Positions 50,244 through 59,146 of a stretch of 64,000 nt of DNA are shown in pieces. A program made the translations under genes and the position numbers. The DNA comes from Christensenellaceae bacterium (GTDB lineage Bacteria; Bacillota; Clostridia; Christensenellales; Christensenellaceae), in the NCBI GenBank assembly GCA_022846035.1, contig AP025580.1, positions 1,798,001 to 1,862,000 on the forward strand, written 5' to 3'. The notes under the pieces are model-generated. The model saw only the letters and a list, made by a program, of their open reading frames with translations. It was not told the origin of the DNA and did not search any database. How positions within the stretch are numbered: position 1 is the first letter of the stretch; every line of letters begins with the position of its first letter.

Positions 50244-50601
50244 TCGATTTCATAGCCTCCTTTGCTTTTGCTTCGATACTCGGCTTGAACAGCTCGTAGT
50301 AGGTATTCGTTGAACGGAAAGTGAGCTTCTTCGGCATTAAAAACTCCGATTTGATCCACGCATAGATGAATTTCTCTGCGGTCATTCCGTTATATTTAAT
50401 AAAACCGAGAGCCGCAAAGGGTGCGGCTCCCAAAATGCACATCCACGATACGGTTTCCGTGCCAACATAGGGTTTGAGCAGGAAATAGATACCTACCGCC
50501 ACAACACAGGCGCAGGCAGAAAAAATGAACTGCCTGAGTGACAGTCCAAAAAACATCGCTTCTGTGTAATTCCTGATTTCTCTATTGATTTTGACTTCCA
50601 T
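50236..50601 (-). CDS. PrgI-family membrane protein
   Basis: This 121-aa protein has two membrane helices (FIFSACACVVAVGIYFLL and MCILGAAPFAALGFI) and the family pattern VKINREIRNYTEAMFFGLSLRQ at the N-terminus and ANKLTF-like sequence (LMPKKLTFRSTNTYYELF) at the end. PrgI is a VirB3-like component coupled to VirB4. GGAG precedes ATG 50601. It overlaps the upstream small gene by 20 bp. Confidence 0.92.
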   Translation of the reverse strand: MEVKINREIRNYTEAMFFGLSLRQFIFSACACVVAVGIYFLLKPYVGTETVSWMCILGAAPFAALGFIKYNGMTAEKFIYAWIKSEFLMPKKLTFRSTNTYYELFKPSIEAKAKEAMKSND

Positions 50602-50767
50602 TTAGGAACTCCTTTCTTTTTTTCGCCTGCCGGATTTCATCGGCGCAGACGCACCCGTCCGCAAGGCAAATAATCTTGCCTTTTCGCCGCCCTCCGTAAT
50701 ACAGGCAATATCTGCAATCGCAGTCCTCAAGGGTATAGCCCTTGAATTTGTTGTATATTCGTTTCAT
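50582..50767 (-). CDS. Small cysteine-rich transfer-operon protein
   Basis: A 61-aa protein with four cysteines in two groups (DCDCRYCLYYGGRRKG and ICLADGCVCADEI) and a basic tail. It is a conserved small gene between virB6 and prgI in Tn1549-like elements; function unknown. Zinc or Fe-S binding is likely. Confidence 0.75.
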   Translation of the reverse strand: MKRIYNKFKGYTLEDCDCRYCLYYGGRRKGKIICLADGCVCADEIRQAKKRKEFLNGSQNQ

Positions 50768-50778
50768 TTCTGTTCTCC

Positions 50779-51071
50779 TTAAAGTCCCATCATCTCTCGG
50801 ATAATCCGGTCGCTCATTCGTACAGAGCCGACCAAAACGAGCATATTAAAAAGCAGCTCGCCGATATATGACCAAACCTGTGTAACCGCCGCAGCGTTCG
50901 TATCAACCACAGGCGGGGAAGAAGCGAACAGTGAGAAGATAATGCAGGCTAAAACGATCACTGCACCTTCAAGACACACGGCGCAGTAGCTTTTGATAAA
51001 CGATTTGCCCACATTCTGACTCGGCTCTCCCGCAAAGGTGGAAAGTGGAATCGGGGCGAGCGCCGTATACA
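50779..51071 (-). CDS. VirB6/TrbL-like protein, 3' exon
   Basis: These are the last 96 codons plus two bases of the virB6-like gene interrupted by a group II intron. The frame gives YTALAPIPLSTFAGEPSQNVG and two membrane helices (GAVIVLACIIFSLFASS and the segment LLFNMLVLVGSVRMSDRIIREMMGL). Joined to 53610-54153 it makes one 278-aa protein (837 bp including stop), with the junction codon A|TG (Met) in FFKLY-M-YTALAP. Confidence 0.9.
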
Positions 51072-53609
51072 GTAGGGTAAGCGCCCAGCGCCTTGCCGCA
51101 TTCCTGCGGTAGGTTTCCAAACGCTCCCCTCCAAACCGGACGTACACCTCTCGATGTATCCGGCTTTCCAGATATCAGTCTAATGTGCCATTGTGCAGCT
51201 TTACATGGCAGGAATGGCACAGAGCCATTGTCTTGCGTTTACGTGCAATCATATGGCGTTCCCATTCCGCCTTACCACTCAAATCTTTCAGTTTCCGGAC
51301 ATGATGAATTTCAATATCCTCTGTTTCGGCTCCGCAGAACTCGCATACATGGCCTTGCAATCGGTCTGTCAGACTTGTATAGCGGCGATTCTCGTTCGCT
51401 CTACCAATGATGTCTGGGTTTTTCGACACAACGATTTTGTCGCTATGACGCATTCCCTGATTGTAGAACACCACGGATTTTGTCCCGTTTTTCGTCGGAT
51501 ACGATACGGTAAAATCTCCGTTGTGGCAGTATTTGCGAATGATTTTCCGCATGCTCGTCCGATATTTCCCGGCAAAGGTCTTGTACATACTGAACTTCAT
51601 CACATAGAGGAAGGAGTTCAGCACCGTTGCGTTGTTCGCCAGCCGATAATAGTTGTACATTCCCCGCACTTCTGCATTGTACTGGTTCATAATCTCGATA
51701 TCATCCAGGCGTATCAGCCCCGGACGTCTCACCGGTTCCCATACCTCTTTGTTCCCATGGGCTTTGTCGTAGCTGATTTTCAGTGCGCCATAGGATAGTA
51801 GGCGGTTCAGCCATTTCTCTTTGGGCACATAAAGTTTAACCTTGCCGGAGTAAATGCGCTGGACAGTGCCCTTTGAGGTACGGATACAGTTTCGGTCTTG
51901 ACTGATTGTAATCAGATATCCGAGGAAGTGAGCGAAGTCATTGCCGTGGGTGATGAGCGTTTTCTCTGGGGACATCTCCAGATGAAGGTGCTCCCTGATG
52001 AACTCTCCCACATCGGACTTGACCTGCCTTGCGTCCTCTTTGCTTCCAATCACGCCAATCAGAAAATCATCGGCGTAGCGGACATAGACAACCCGCTTGT
52101 ATTCCGTATCCATGGGGTCGCTGTAAGGGACCGAGCGCAGATAACTGTTAAGTTCCTGTATCTGCGCCATAACCTCCCGGCGCTTCTCTTCACTGATTTT
52201 CGTTTCATTGCGTTTCAGCCATTCCTGTTTACCGCGCCGGATATCTAACGGCTTCTTGTAAACCGGGTTGATTTTCCGTTTTATACCGCAGTTAAAGGAC
52301 TCCGCATAAGACGCCATGAACACGTCCAGTTCATTGAGGTAAATATTCGCCAGGATTGGGCTAATCAGCGACCCTTGCGGGGTGCCAGAATAGGTGTTGT
52401 AATACACCCAATTTTCCATATATCCTGCTTTCAGGAATTTCCAAATCAGGCCGATAAAATGCTCGTCCGCAATGCGTCTGCGTAGTATCTGTACCAGCAC
52501 ATGATGGTCAACATGGTCAAAGCACCCTTTGATGTCGCCTTCGACAAACCATTTGACCCCGGTGTAATTCCGCTTAATATATTGCAAAGCTGTGTGACAG
52601 CTCCGCTTTGGGCGAAATCCATGGGAAGTGATGCTAAAGGTAGGTTCATAGATACTTTCCAGTATCATGCGCACCACCTCTTGCACCAACTTGTCATCAA
52701 AGGACGGGATACCAAGAGGGCGCGTTTTACCGTTTGCTTTTGGGATATACGTTCTTCTGGCTGGTTTCGGCTGATAGCTGAAATCTTTCAATTTTTCAAT
52801 GAGGGATTCAACTCGCTTCATACTCATGCCGTCGATTGTTTTCCCATCGCTCCCGGCTGTCATGTTCCCAGGCTTGGCCTGGATACGTTCATATGCCAGC
52901 AGAAAAAATGCAGGGTTATACAGGTTTCGATAGAGCCGCCTGTAGTGGTAATCTTTGTTTGCTGCTTTTGATGTCAGACTTTCCAAAACGTTCTTTGGAC
53001 TTCTCATAGTGCCTCACGCACCTTTCCATTGATATTTTGGTTGATATCCTGCCGCCCTTCGCCATGTGCAAGGCTTTCCCTTGCTCGGACTACTACGGCG
53101 GCTCCGTTGCCATACCGGATTTTCAGGTTCCAAAAACCATAGCCTTTGGGGGCGTTCCGGGTTAAGCAATCCCCGGTTAGACAATTTGAGACAGCTTATT
53201 GTGATGTCGGAATGGGTTTTCGTCCGTTACCCGCTTACTGCGGTTGGCTGCCGTGGGTATCTCGCAATCAGCGTGTACCTGTCACCGATTGCCACGGCAT
53301 GCGGCGATTTCAACTATCCTGCGCCGCCGGCTCAAGTATGCCGCCTTGGACTGCCCTTCAAGCAATCCAGCTTTATTCCTCATTCACAACGTTTCACCTT
53401 GCCGTTCAGTAGTGGTTCGATAGTTTCCCAACTTACGACGTTGCCGATATGCTACACTCCCCATTGGGTTTCCCCTCCGGATAAATCGGCTGGTGATAGG
53501 GTAATTTGCACCTCCTTTCGGAATACCTTTTCCTACTGCCGCGCTACTGGCAGAATCCCAAATTACCCGCAGGCTGCTTTGGCTTACGCCGCAGCCTTTC
53601 CGGGCGCAC
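51072..53609 (-). mobile_element. Group II intron with ORF, inserted in virB6
   Basis: This 2538-bp intron starts GTGCGCCCGG (the GUGYG consensus) at 53609 and ends ...CCCTAC (AY consensus) at 51072 on the minus strand. It encodes a full reverse transcriptase/maturase. A domain V-like hairpin (AAAGCCGGATACATCGAGAG then GTGTACGTCCGGTTT) lies at about 51130-51170. The 575 bp between the 5' end and the ORF hold the ribozyme domains I-III. Removing it restores the virB6 frame exactly. Confidence 0.9.
51175..53007 (-). CDS. ltrA: Group II intron reverse transcriptase/maturase with HNH endonuclease
   Basis: This 610-aa intron-encoded protein has a reverse transcriptase domain with the catalytic YADD in VYVRYADDFLIGV (about residue 320) and GTPQGSLISPILANIYLN. 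A maturase X domain follows (about 400-490), then a C-terminal HNH endonuclease (HVCEFCGAETEDIEIHHVRKLKD ... CHSCHVKLHNG). It would assist intron splicing and retrohoming. No frameshift or missing domain is seen, so the intron is probably mobile. Confidence 0.95.
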   Translation of the reverse strand: MRSPKNVLESLTSKAANKDYHYRRLYRNLYNPAFFLLAYERIQAKPGNMTAGSDGKTIDGMSMKRVESLIEKLKDFSYQPKPARRTYIPKANGKTRPLGIPSFDDKLVQEVVRMILESIYEPTFSITSHGFRPKRSCHTALQYIKRNYTGVKWFVEGDIKGCFDHVDHHVLVQILRRRIADEHFIGLIWKFLKAGYMENWVYYNTYSGTPQGSLISPILANIYLNELDVFMASYAESFNCGIKRKINPVYKKPLDIRRGKQEWLKRNETKISEEKRREVMAQIQELNSYLRSVPYSDPMDTEYKRVVYVRYADDFLIGVIGSKEDARQVKSDVGEFIREHLHLEMSPEKTLITHGNDFAHFLGYLITISQDRNCIRTSKGTVQRIYSGKVKLYVPKEKWLNRLLSYGALKISYDKAHGNKEVWEPVRRPGLIRLDDIEIMNQYNAEVRGMYNYYRLANNATVLNSFLYVMKFSMYKTFAGKYRTSMRKIIRKYCHNGDFTVSYPTKNGTKSVVFYNQGMRHSDKIVVSKNPDIIGRANENRRYTSLTDRLQGHVCEFCGAETEDIEIHHVRKLKDLSGKAEWERHMIARKRKTMALCHSCHVKLHNGTLD

Positions 53610-54153
53610 TATATAACTTAAAAAATCTCCCGTACACCGTCATAATAAGCAGGAATGACATTACCGTGATGAACAAGCCGCCGATGAGCGTAACCGCCCA
53701 TAACGGGATACTCTCGAAAAAGCCGCAGCTTTCAATCGTGTCAATCATTTCCTGCGGCAAGGTTGTCTGCTGTGCGGAAGTAAAGCCTGCGGCGGTCATA
53801 ATCGTGCCGATTGTCCCCTGCACGATATTGAACAGGGCAAGCATTAACTCCATACCGTAAGTGATCCCCGCCTTTGCGAGCGCAAAACGGATAAACAGTT
53901 TTAATGCGTGTTCCGGTTTCTTGACATCGCTGAAGCTGCCGCAGGTGCGTACCATACCGACCACAAAAAACAGTACCAAAAGCGCAAGCCCTATTGCCTG
54001 CACAGCGCCGTTGATATTGACGATAACCGCCCATATCCCGCCGCCTTTGAAAGTCTGCGGCGTGGTCGTAATAAGCTGCCATATCTCAGCGAGTTTTTCA
54101 TTCCAAGTTTCGAGGGCGTTCTGGAGATTCTGAACTACCCAGTTATCACTCAA
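53610..54153 (-). CDS. VirB6/TrbL-like protein, 5' exon
   Basis: These are the first 181 codons plus one base of the split gene (CD1112 family), a polytopic inner component of the mating channel. Membrane helices are visible (IWAVIVNINGAVQAIGLALLVLFFVVGMV, LIRFALAKAGITYGMELMLALFNIV, IPLWAVTLIGGLFITVMSFLLIMTVYG). Without splicing, translation runs eight codons into the intron and stops at about 53584. See the 3' exon at 50779-51071. Confidence 0.9.
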
Positions 54154-54240
54154 TTTCGTAGCACCTCCTTAAAAAGAAAAAATGGGGGCGTCCCTGAATT
54201 GTTTTTCAGGAACGCCCCTGAGTGTCGTTTGCGTAAAGGA

Positions 54241-54597
54241 TTAGCCCGTAATCAGAGTGAGGATTTCTTTCGCAAAAACGATAATGATACCGCCCGCCAG
54301 CGTCAGAAATCCGTTTGCTCGCTGCGAAGGATCGTGGGATTTCAGGGAAAGACCTACCTGAACGATACCAAAACCGAGCAGGATCAGACCAATCGCACGA
54401 ATAAAGCCGAAAATGAAATCGGACAGGTTATTGACAACGGTAAGCGGATCGCCTGCGGCAAAAGCCGTTGTAGACATTGCAAAAACAGCGGTCAGGCTTA
54501 AAACCGCCATACAGTAGTAACGAAAGCCTTTCTTTACCTTTCCGGTCATCGGCAGTTTGCGGGTTTCTTTCTTCTGCGTCTTATGAAAAATGTTCAT
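54241..54597 (-). CDS. Maff2-type pilin-like membrane protein
   Basis: This 118-aa protein has a signal-like N-terminus (YYCMAVLSLTAVFAMSTTAFA) followed by two membrane helices (FIFGFIRAIGLILLGFGIVQVG and GFLTLAGGIIIVFAKEILTLI) and a basic loop (LKSHDPSQRANG). This is the VirB2/TrbC-like layout of the Maff2 family found in CD1113-type operons. It lies between virD4 and virB6 in the transfer operon. Confidence 0.9.
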   Translation of the reverse strand: MNIFHKTQKKETRKLPMTGKVKKGFRYYCMAVLSLTAVFAMSTTAFAAGDPLTVVNNLSDFIFGFIRAIGLILLGFGIVQVGLSLKSHDPSQRANGFLTLAGGIIIVFAKEILTLITG

Positions 54598-54613
54598 TTA
54601 TGTTTTCCTCCAA

Positions 54614-56407
54614 TCAATTTGTTAAATTTTCAAAGTCCTCATCGGACAACAGCTCGTAAGTCGTTTCCGAAAGCTCCATTTCGGGAACGCTGTCGAGATC
54701 AACATACAGGGTTTCAATGGTCGCCACATTTTTTGTGACTTCGCCGTGCTGATACACGCCGCCTTTCCCGTCTGCGGTATACGCCACATTCGGGTGCTTC
54801 AAAATGTCGTACTTCAAATCCATTACCGGAAGCTCGCCACGGATAAACAAAATAGCGTAGCGGTTGTCGAGCATTCTCACTTCGTCAGGGGTAAGCAGCT
54901 CACGACCGGAAATCTGATAATTGGTCGAGTAACTTCCGCTTCGTCCCTCACTTTTCCCGTAGGTGTTTGTATCAATCGTTTCCTTGCCTAAAAGCTCGGA
55001 CACATACTTGTGCGTACTCTGCTCATTGCCGCCGAGATAGAGAAATTCATCGCAGTTGCCTACGATACTTTCCCATTGTTTCTCAAACAAAGCCTTTAAC
55101 TGCGCCAGATTTTGCAGAATGATAGATACGGACACACCTCTTGAACGCATAACGGAAAGTATTTTGTCAAAGTCATCGGGCAGCGAAACATTTGCGAACT
55201 CGTCCATTATAAAATGACAATGGACAGGCAGGCTTCCGCCGTACTTGTGGTCGGCAAGGTAGAAAAGCTGTTGGAATAGCTGCGTGTATAAAATCGACAC
55301 AAGGAAATTAAAACTCGTATCGTTGTCGGGAATGAGAGCGAACAAAGCAACTTTCTTTTCGCCCAACGAGGAAAGGTCAAGCTCATCGGTGGCGGTAAGC
55401 CCCGCAAGGCTTTCAAGGTTAAATTTTTCAAGTCGTGCGGCAAGGGTAATCTGGATACTCTTTAAGGTCTTAGCCGAGCCGGAGTGGTAGGATCGGTAGT
55501 ATTTCAGGGCGATATGGTCGGGATTATCCATTTCCAAATCGGCAAACAGGTTATCAAGGGGAGAAGGGCGGTTGTCCTCCTCGTCCTCAATCGCCGCCGC
55601 CCTGAGCATTTCCATTACCATTGCGAAGTTCTGTTCCTCCTCCGGCGCTTCATAGTGCAGATAAAAAATAAGGGCGAGTAGAAGCATACTCGCCGCAGTA
55701 TCCCAAAAAGGATCGTTGGATTGAGAGCCTTTCGGGGTGGTACTCTTAAAAAGGTTGGTCACAAGGCGCTGAATATCGTTGTCGTTCCTGAGATAGACAA
55801 ATGGGTTGTAACAATGGCTTTTCTCCATTGAAATCAAGTCCAGCACCTTGATCTCATAGCCTGCTTTTTCAAGCAGATTGCCGACATCACGCAAAATTTC
55901 CCCTTTTGGATCTAAAATTACCTGAGAGGAATTGCTTGTCTGCATTAAGTTCGGCTTGCAATAGAATCTCGTCTTACCTGCGCCGGAGCCGCCGCACACC
56001 AAAGTATTGAGATTGCGGCGGTGCTTTTTCGCATTGAGTCCGATCCGGACATTCTGCGTCATCAGCTTGTTTTCCGAGGGCGGGCTTTGACGGTACTTTT
56101 TATCAATGGCTTTTGCGCTGCCCCATTTCGCAGAGCCGTGTTCCTCACGCCTGCGGTAGTTCCTCCGTGTGGACAGATAAATCCCAATCCCCGTTCCGTA
56201 GAGCAAAAGCAGAACGAGGACAGTCTTTAAGCTGTCCCCGCAAAGCTCGATATGGAACGGATCATTGAATACCGTCAAAAGGCTCGGCAGTATCTCCGGC
56301 AGACCGCCTTTAACAGACGGTGCTATCAATAAGCCGAGCCACACAACGGGAAGAATCCCAATAACCGCAAGGATAATCGCAGACTGCCTGTTGCTATCTC
56401 GATTCAC
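54614..56407 (-). CDS. VirD4-like coupling protein (CD1115 family)
   Basis: This 597-aa type IV coupling protein recruits the relaxase-DNA complex to the channel. It has N-terminal membrane helices (IILAVIGILPVVWLGLLIAPS and VLVLLLLYGTGIGIYLS), Walker A VCGGSGAGKTRFYCKPN (about residue 137) and Walker B HFIMDEFANVSLP (about 395). It ends in an acidic tail (LSDEDFENLTN). Its start overlaps the upstream small gene by 14 bp. Confidence 0.95.
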   Translation of the reverse strand: MNRDSNRQSAIILAVIGILPVVWLGLLIAPSVKGGLPEILPSLLTVFNDPFHIELCGDSLKTVLVLLLLYGTGIGIYLSTRRNYRRREEHGSAKWGSAKAIDKKYRQSPPSENKLMTQNVRIGLNAKKHRRNLNTLVCGGSGAGKTRFYCKPNLMQTSNSSQVILDPKGEILRDVGNLLEKAGYEIKVLDLISMEKSHCYNPFVYLRNDNDIQRLVTNLFKSTTPKGSQSNDPFWDTAASMLLLALIFYLHYEAPEEEQNFAMVMEMLRAAAIEDEEDNRPSPLDNLFADLEMDNPDHIALKYYRSYHSGSAKTLKSIQITLAARLEKFNLESLAGLTATDELDLSSLGEKKVALFALIPDNDTSFNFLVSILYTQLFQQLFYLADHKYGGSLPVHCHFIMDEFANVSLPDDFDKILSVMRSRGVSVSIILQNLAQLKALFEKQWESIVGNCDEFLYLGGNEQSTHKYVSELLGKETIDTNTYGKSEGRSGSYSTNYQISGRELLTPDEVRMLDNRYAILFIRGELPVMDLKYDILKHPNVAYTADGKGGVYQHGEVTKNVATIETLYVDLDSVPEMELSETTYELLSDEDFENLTN

Positions 56408-56594
56408 GGCAGGATTCCTTTTCTACCACTTTGAACTTGCGTCTTGGGGCGTGACCGATTTTGATAATCAGATCGTCAACGGCGTCGGTGGATTTGCCCT
56501 CTTTTTTGAGGTCGGTCTTTTTATCGTTCAGCGAACGGATCACAACGCCGTGTTCATAATCGTCCAAAGCGATATGGTAGAGTTCTTCTTTCAT
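56394..56594 (-). CDS. Small conserved transfer-operon protein
   Basis: A 66-aa protein, KEELYHIALDDYEHGVVIRSLNDKKTDLKKEGKSTDAVDDLIIKIG in outline, with a basic C-terminus. It is a short conserved gene that precedes virD4 in Tn1549-like elements; no domain is known to me. ATG 56594 is eight bases from GGAGGT. Confidence 0.72.
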   Translation of the reverse strand: MKEELYHIALDDYEHGVVIRSLNDKKTDLKKEGKSTDAVDDLIIKIGHAPRRKFKVVEKESCRESR

Positions 56595-56609
56595 CACAGT
56601 TACCTCCGT

Positions 56610-57497
56610 TTATCTCTCCTGTTCCTTTGAGCGTTCCGCCCGCTGGCGGTACAGCTCGTCGGAAACACGGGCGGTAATTTCCTTAAATGCCTTCTGCGTC
56701 TTGCCGAGTTCGGTTTTGATGTCCTTCGGTTCTTTATTTTTCAATTCATCGGGGATACGGTCAATCGCAAAGTTCTGCGTATCGACACCGTATTTCTTGC
56801 AGAGCATATATCCAATGCACACCGCCTGAAATCCCATATCCCTGCGGCTGTAAACCTCGCTGTTCATAGAAAGCTCGGCGTGACCGAGTTCCTGAGCGAC
56901 GCACTGGCAGAGGGCAACGCTGTCGCCGATGTCCCGCTTCACATAAAGCGTCTGATCTTCGTTTTTATAGAAAGCGCCCATATCGGGATAAGGCAGCTCA
57001 TTGGTGCTTTCAATGTTGATCGGGGCGCTGTCGAGCATAACCGCCACCAGCTTTCTCGGATCACGGTTAGCGGTCGGTGCGGCAGGGCGCTTGCCGTTGG
57101 TCTGTGAGACATCCAGCACTCTTTTCAAGTTGAAATCAATGCCGATTGTCCCGTCTTTCTTGGTGTACTCGTAGGGATCAAGGATAATAAAGGTCTTGGA
57201 GCCTTTATTGACCTTTACGCCCTCAGCCGCCCAATCGTCAAACTCCTTGATCTGGCTTGCCTGCGGGAACTGCTTATACATCAGCAGCGCATTGTTCGCT
57301 GTGTACCTGTCCATACGGCTCTGCACATCAAGGTAGGCTTTGAATTTTTCCGGCGACTGCACCACTTCCAAAGCGGTATTGTCGAGCAGTTGATAAATGG
57401 CTTCTTTCTCTGCCTTTTTCTTGGCGGCGTATTCCTCCGGCGAAAGTCTCGGCGGTCTTGCGCCGCTGCTTTGCTTATTCTTAAAATCGTTGGTCAT
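56610..57497 (-). CDS. ArdC-like ssDNA-binding/antirestriction protein
   Basis: This 295-aa protein has the ArdC N-terminal ssDNA-binding domain (YTANNALLMYKQFPQASQIKEFDDWAAEGVKVNKGSKTFIIL, about 76-117) and a C-terminal metalloprotease-like region (VAQELGHAELSMN and YSRRDMGFQAVCIGYML). The metal motif reads QELGH where HExxH is standard, so the first His is replaced by Gln, which may make it non-catalytic. ArdC protects incoming DNA in conjugation. It lies between two transfer-operon genes. Confidence 0.82.
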   Translation of the reverse strand: MTNDFKNKQSSGARPPRLSPEEYAAKKKAEKEAIYQLLDNTALEVVQSPEKFKAYLDVQSRMDRYTANNALLMYKQFPQASQIKEFDDWAAEGVKVNKGSKTFIILDPYEYTKKDGTIGIDFNLKRVLDVSQTNGKRPAAPTANRDPRKLVAVMLDSAPINIESTNELPYPDMGAFYKNEDQTLYVKRDIGDSVALCQCVAQELGHAELSMNSEVYSRRDMGFQAVCIGYMLCKKYGVDTQNFAIDRIPDELKNKEPKDIKTELGKTQKAFKEITARVSDELYRQRAERSKEQER

Positions 57498-57503
57498 ATC
57501 TTT

Positions 57504-58340
57504 TTACCTCTCTTTTGATAGATTTGATTTGTGCGGGTGCGGGACGCTAATCTGCCCCAACGCCTGTGCTGTGCGGTTTTCTTCTTTGGAAGCGGTCGGC
57601 TCGCTGCGCTCTGTTCCTTTTTCAGCCCTTGCCACCGCCCTGTATCTGCTGAGATTTTCTTTTACAGACGATTTCACACGGGAAACTCTGAGCTTATCCG
57701 CCATATCCATCGCCTTTTGCTCCAAAGACGCAAATCCTTTCTGTGCTTTTTCAAATAAACGGGACAGCCTTGATAAAACGCCTTTATCCGTTTTGGAATG
57801 TTCCGCTTCCTTTGCGGCTTTCCCCATAAACAGCAGCCCCATATTTTTCAAATGTCCCTTTGCGCCCTGAAGCTCCGTCTGCATAGCGGACAGCTTCTTT
57901 GTATCCTGCGCCATCTCCTTCGACATTCTGCCGAACATAGCAGACAGCTTATCCAGCGCTTCGGGGATTTTCATTGCCCTGACCGACTCGGCGAGGGCGT
58001 CCCTGCCTCTTTCCCGGAACGCCCGCACAGCGTTCCCGGCTGACTGGATCAGATTATCCTTCATCTTTTTGACTGCGGAAAATCCCTGACGGATTTTGCC
58101 CTCCGTTTTTTCCACAAGGGTATGGCACTTGCTCCGCAGCGTATTGTTGTGGATCAGATTGATTTCACGGCGCATATCCTGAAGCTCGCCGAGCATTCCT
58201 GTCAGCGTTTCTTCCATACCGCCGATATAGCTTACCAGCGACTGCACCTCGCTTTTCTCTTTCATCAAGCCGTTTTTATCGAGCGTGTCTAACAGCTCCA
58301 CGATCTGCGGGTGTTCCTTCAGTTGATCCATTTCGCTCAC
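57504..58340 (-). CDS. Coiled-coil transfer-operon protein (DUF6674-like)
   Basis: This 278-aa helical protein has extended coiled coil (SEVQSLVSYIGGMEETLTGMLGELQDMRREINL and KDNLIQSAGNAVRAFRERG) and a C-terminal region of low complexity (KENLSRYRAVARAEKGTERSEPTASKEENR). It resembles DUF6674 proteins of conjugative elements, of unknown role. It overlaps PcfB by four bases. The repeated ...RYRAVARAEKGTERS phrase is also found in PcfB (...DRYKAAAKAEKEAER), suggesting a shared C-terminal tail. Confidence 0.65.
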   Translation of the reverse strand: MSEMDQLKEHPQIVELLDTLDKNGLMKEKSEVQSLVSYIGGMEETLTGMLGELQDMRREINLIHNNTLRSKCHTLVEKTEGKIRQGFSAVKKMKDNLIQSAGNAVRAFRERGRDALAESVRAMKIPEALDKLSAMFGRMSKEMAQDTKKLSAMQTELQGAKGHLKNMGLLFMGKAAKEAEHSKTDKGVLSRLSRLFEKAQKGFASLEQKAMDMADKLRVSRVKSSVKENLSRYRAVARAEKGTERSEPTASKEENRTAQALGQISVPHPHKSNLSKER

Positions 58341-59146
58341 CTCTCTTTCGGCTTCTTGGATTTCTTCGGCTGCCTGTGAACGGTCTGCCGATTGCCTTCA
58401 GGGGTTTTCGGCTTCTCTTTGGAAGCCTCCGGCATAGTACGCTCTGCTTCCTTTTCCGCTTTGGCAGCCGCCTTGTATCGGTCGAGCTTTTCCTTGACCG
58501 AAGGCTTTTTATCCGCCGCCTTTGCGACACCCTTATCAGTGTGCGTACCTGTCGTTTCTAAGTCTCGCTCGGACAGAGGGCTTTTGTCCGTCTTTGCGAC
58601 CGAGGGGTTTTGGTGAGAATTTCCCTCCTTCTGCATTGGCTTTCCCATCGCTTCCTCCACGATGATCTCGCCTCTTGATTTCGTAGGCGCTTCATTGGCA
58701 GCCGCTTCACGGTCTGCCACATCCTTTTCCGCTTCGGAAACAATGGAAGCCTTATCGACTTTACCAAGTTCAAAGCGGTCGGAAATGCGCTGGATTTTCG
58801 CAGCGTCCTCCGCACGGGCGATAATATCAACCATCGCCGTATCGCTCTTGGTGTTTTTATCACGCAGAACGCAGTAAAGGACGCCGTACCGCTTTGCCTG
58901 CTCGGTAAACTTTTGCAAATCCTTTTGCTGGAAAGAAAAGACCTTCAGTTCCTTGCCGGACTTAATCATATTGGTAAGTCTTGCCTTTCCCCGTGTTTTA
59001 TTCGACTGGCTGATTTCCTGCTTCAGCACGGAAGCTAACAGAATAGCGATATTCTTCGCCGCCGAGCCTGTGAGCCGGACAGCCACTTCAAATCCTTCAA
59101 GCGAAAGCCTGACGATTTGTTCTGCTGCGTCACCGCCGTTGTTCAT
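58337..59146 (-). CDS. PcfB-family conjugation accessory protein
   Basis: This 269-aa protein of the PcfB family (DUF3801) probably links relaxase-DNA to the coupling protein. It has the conserved GGDAAEQIVRLSLEGFEVAVRLTGSAAKNIAILLASVLKQE (about 4-44), GELKVFSFQQKDLQKFTEQAKRYGVLYCVLRDK-like sequence (about 67-100) and a Lys/Glu/Ser-rich C-terminal tail. It ends by overlapping the coiled-coil gene and begins by overlapping the relaxase gene. Confidence 0.85.
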   Translation of the reverse strand: MNNGGDAAEQIVRLSLEGFEVAVRLTGSAAKNIAILLASVLKQEISQSNKTRGKARLTNMIKSGKELKVFSFQQKDLQKFTEQAKRYGVLYCVLRDKNTKSDTAMVDIIARAEDAAKIQRISDRFELGKVDKASIVSEAEKDVADREAAANEAPTKSRGEIIVEEAMGKPMQKEGNSHQNPSVAKTDKSPLSERDLETTGTHTDKGVAKAADKKPSVKEKLDRYKAAAKAEKEAERTMPEASKEKPKTPEGNRQTVHRQPKKSKKPKER

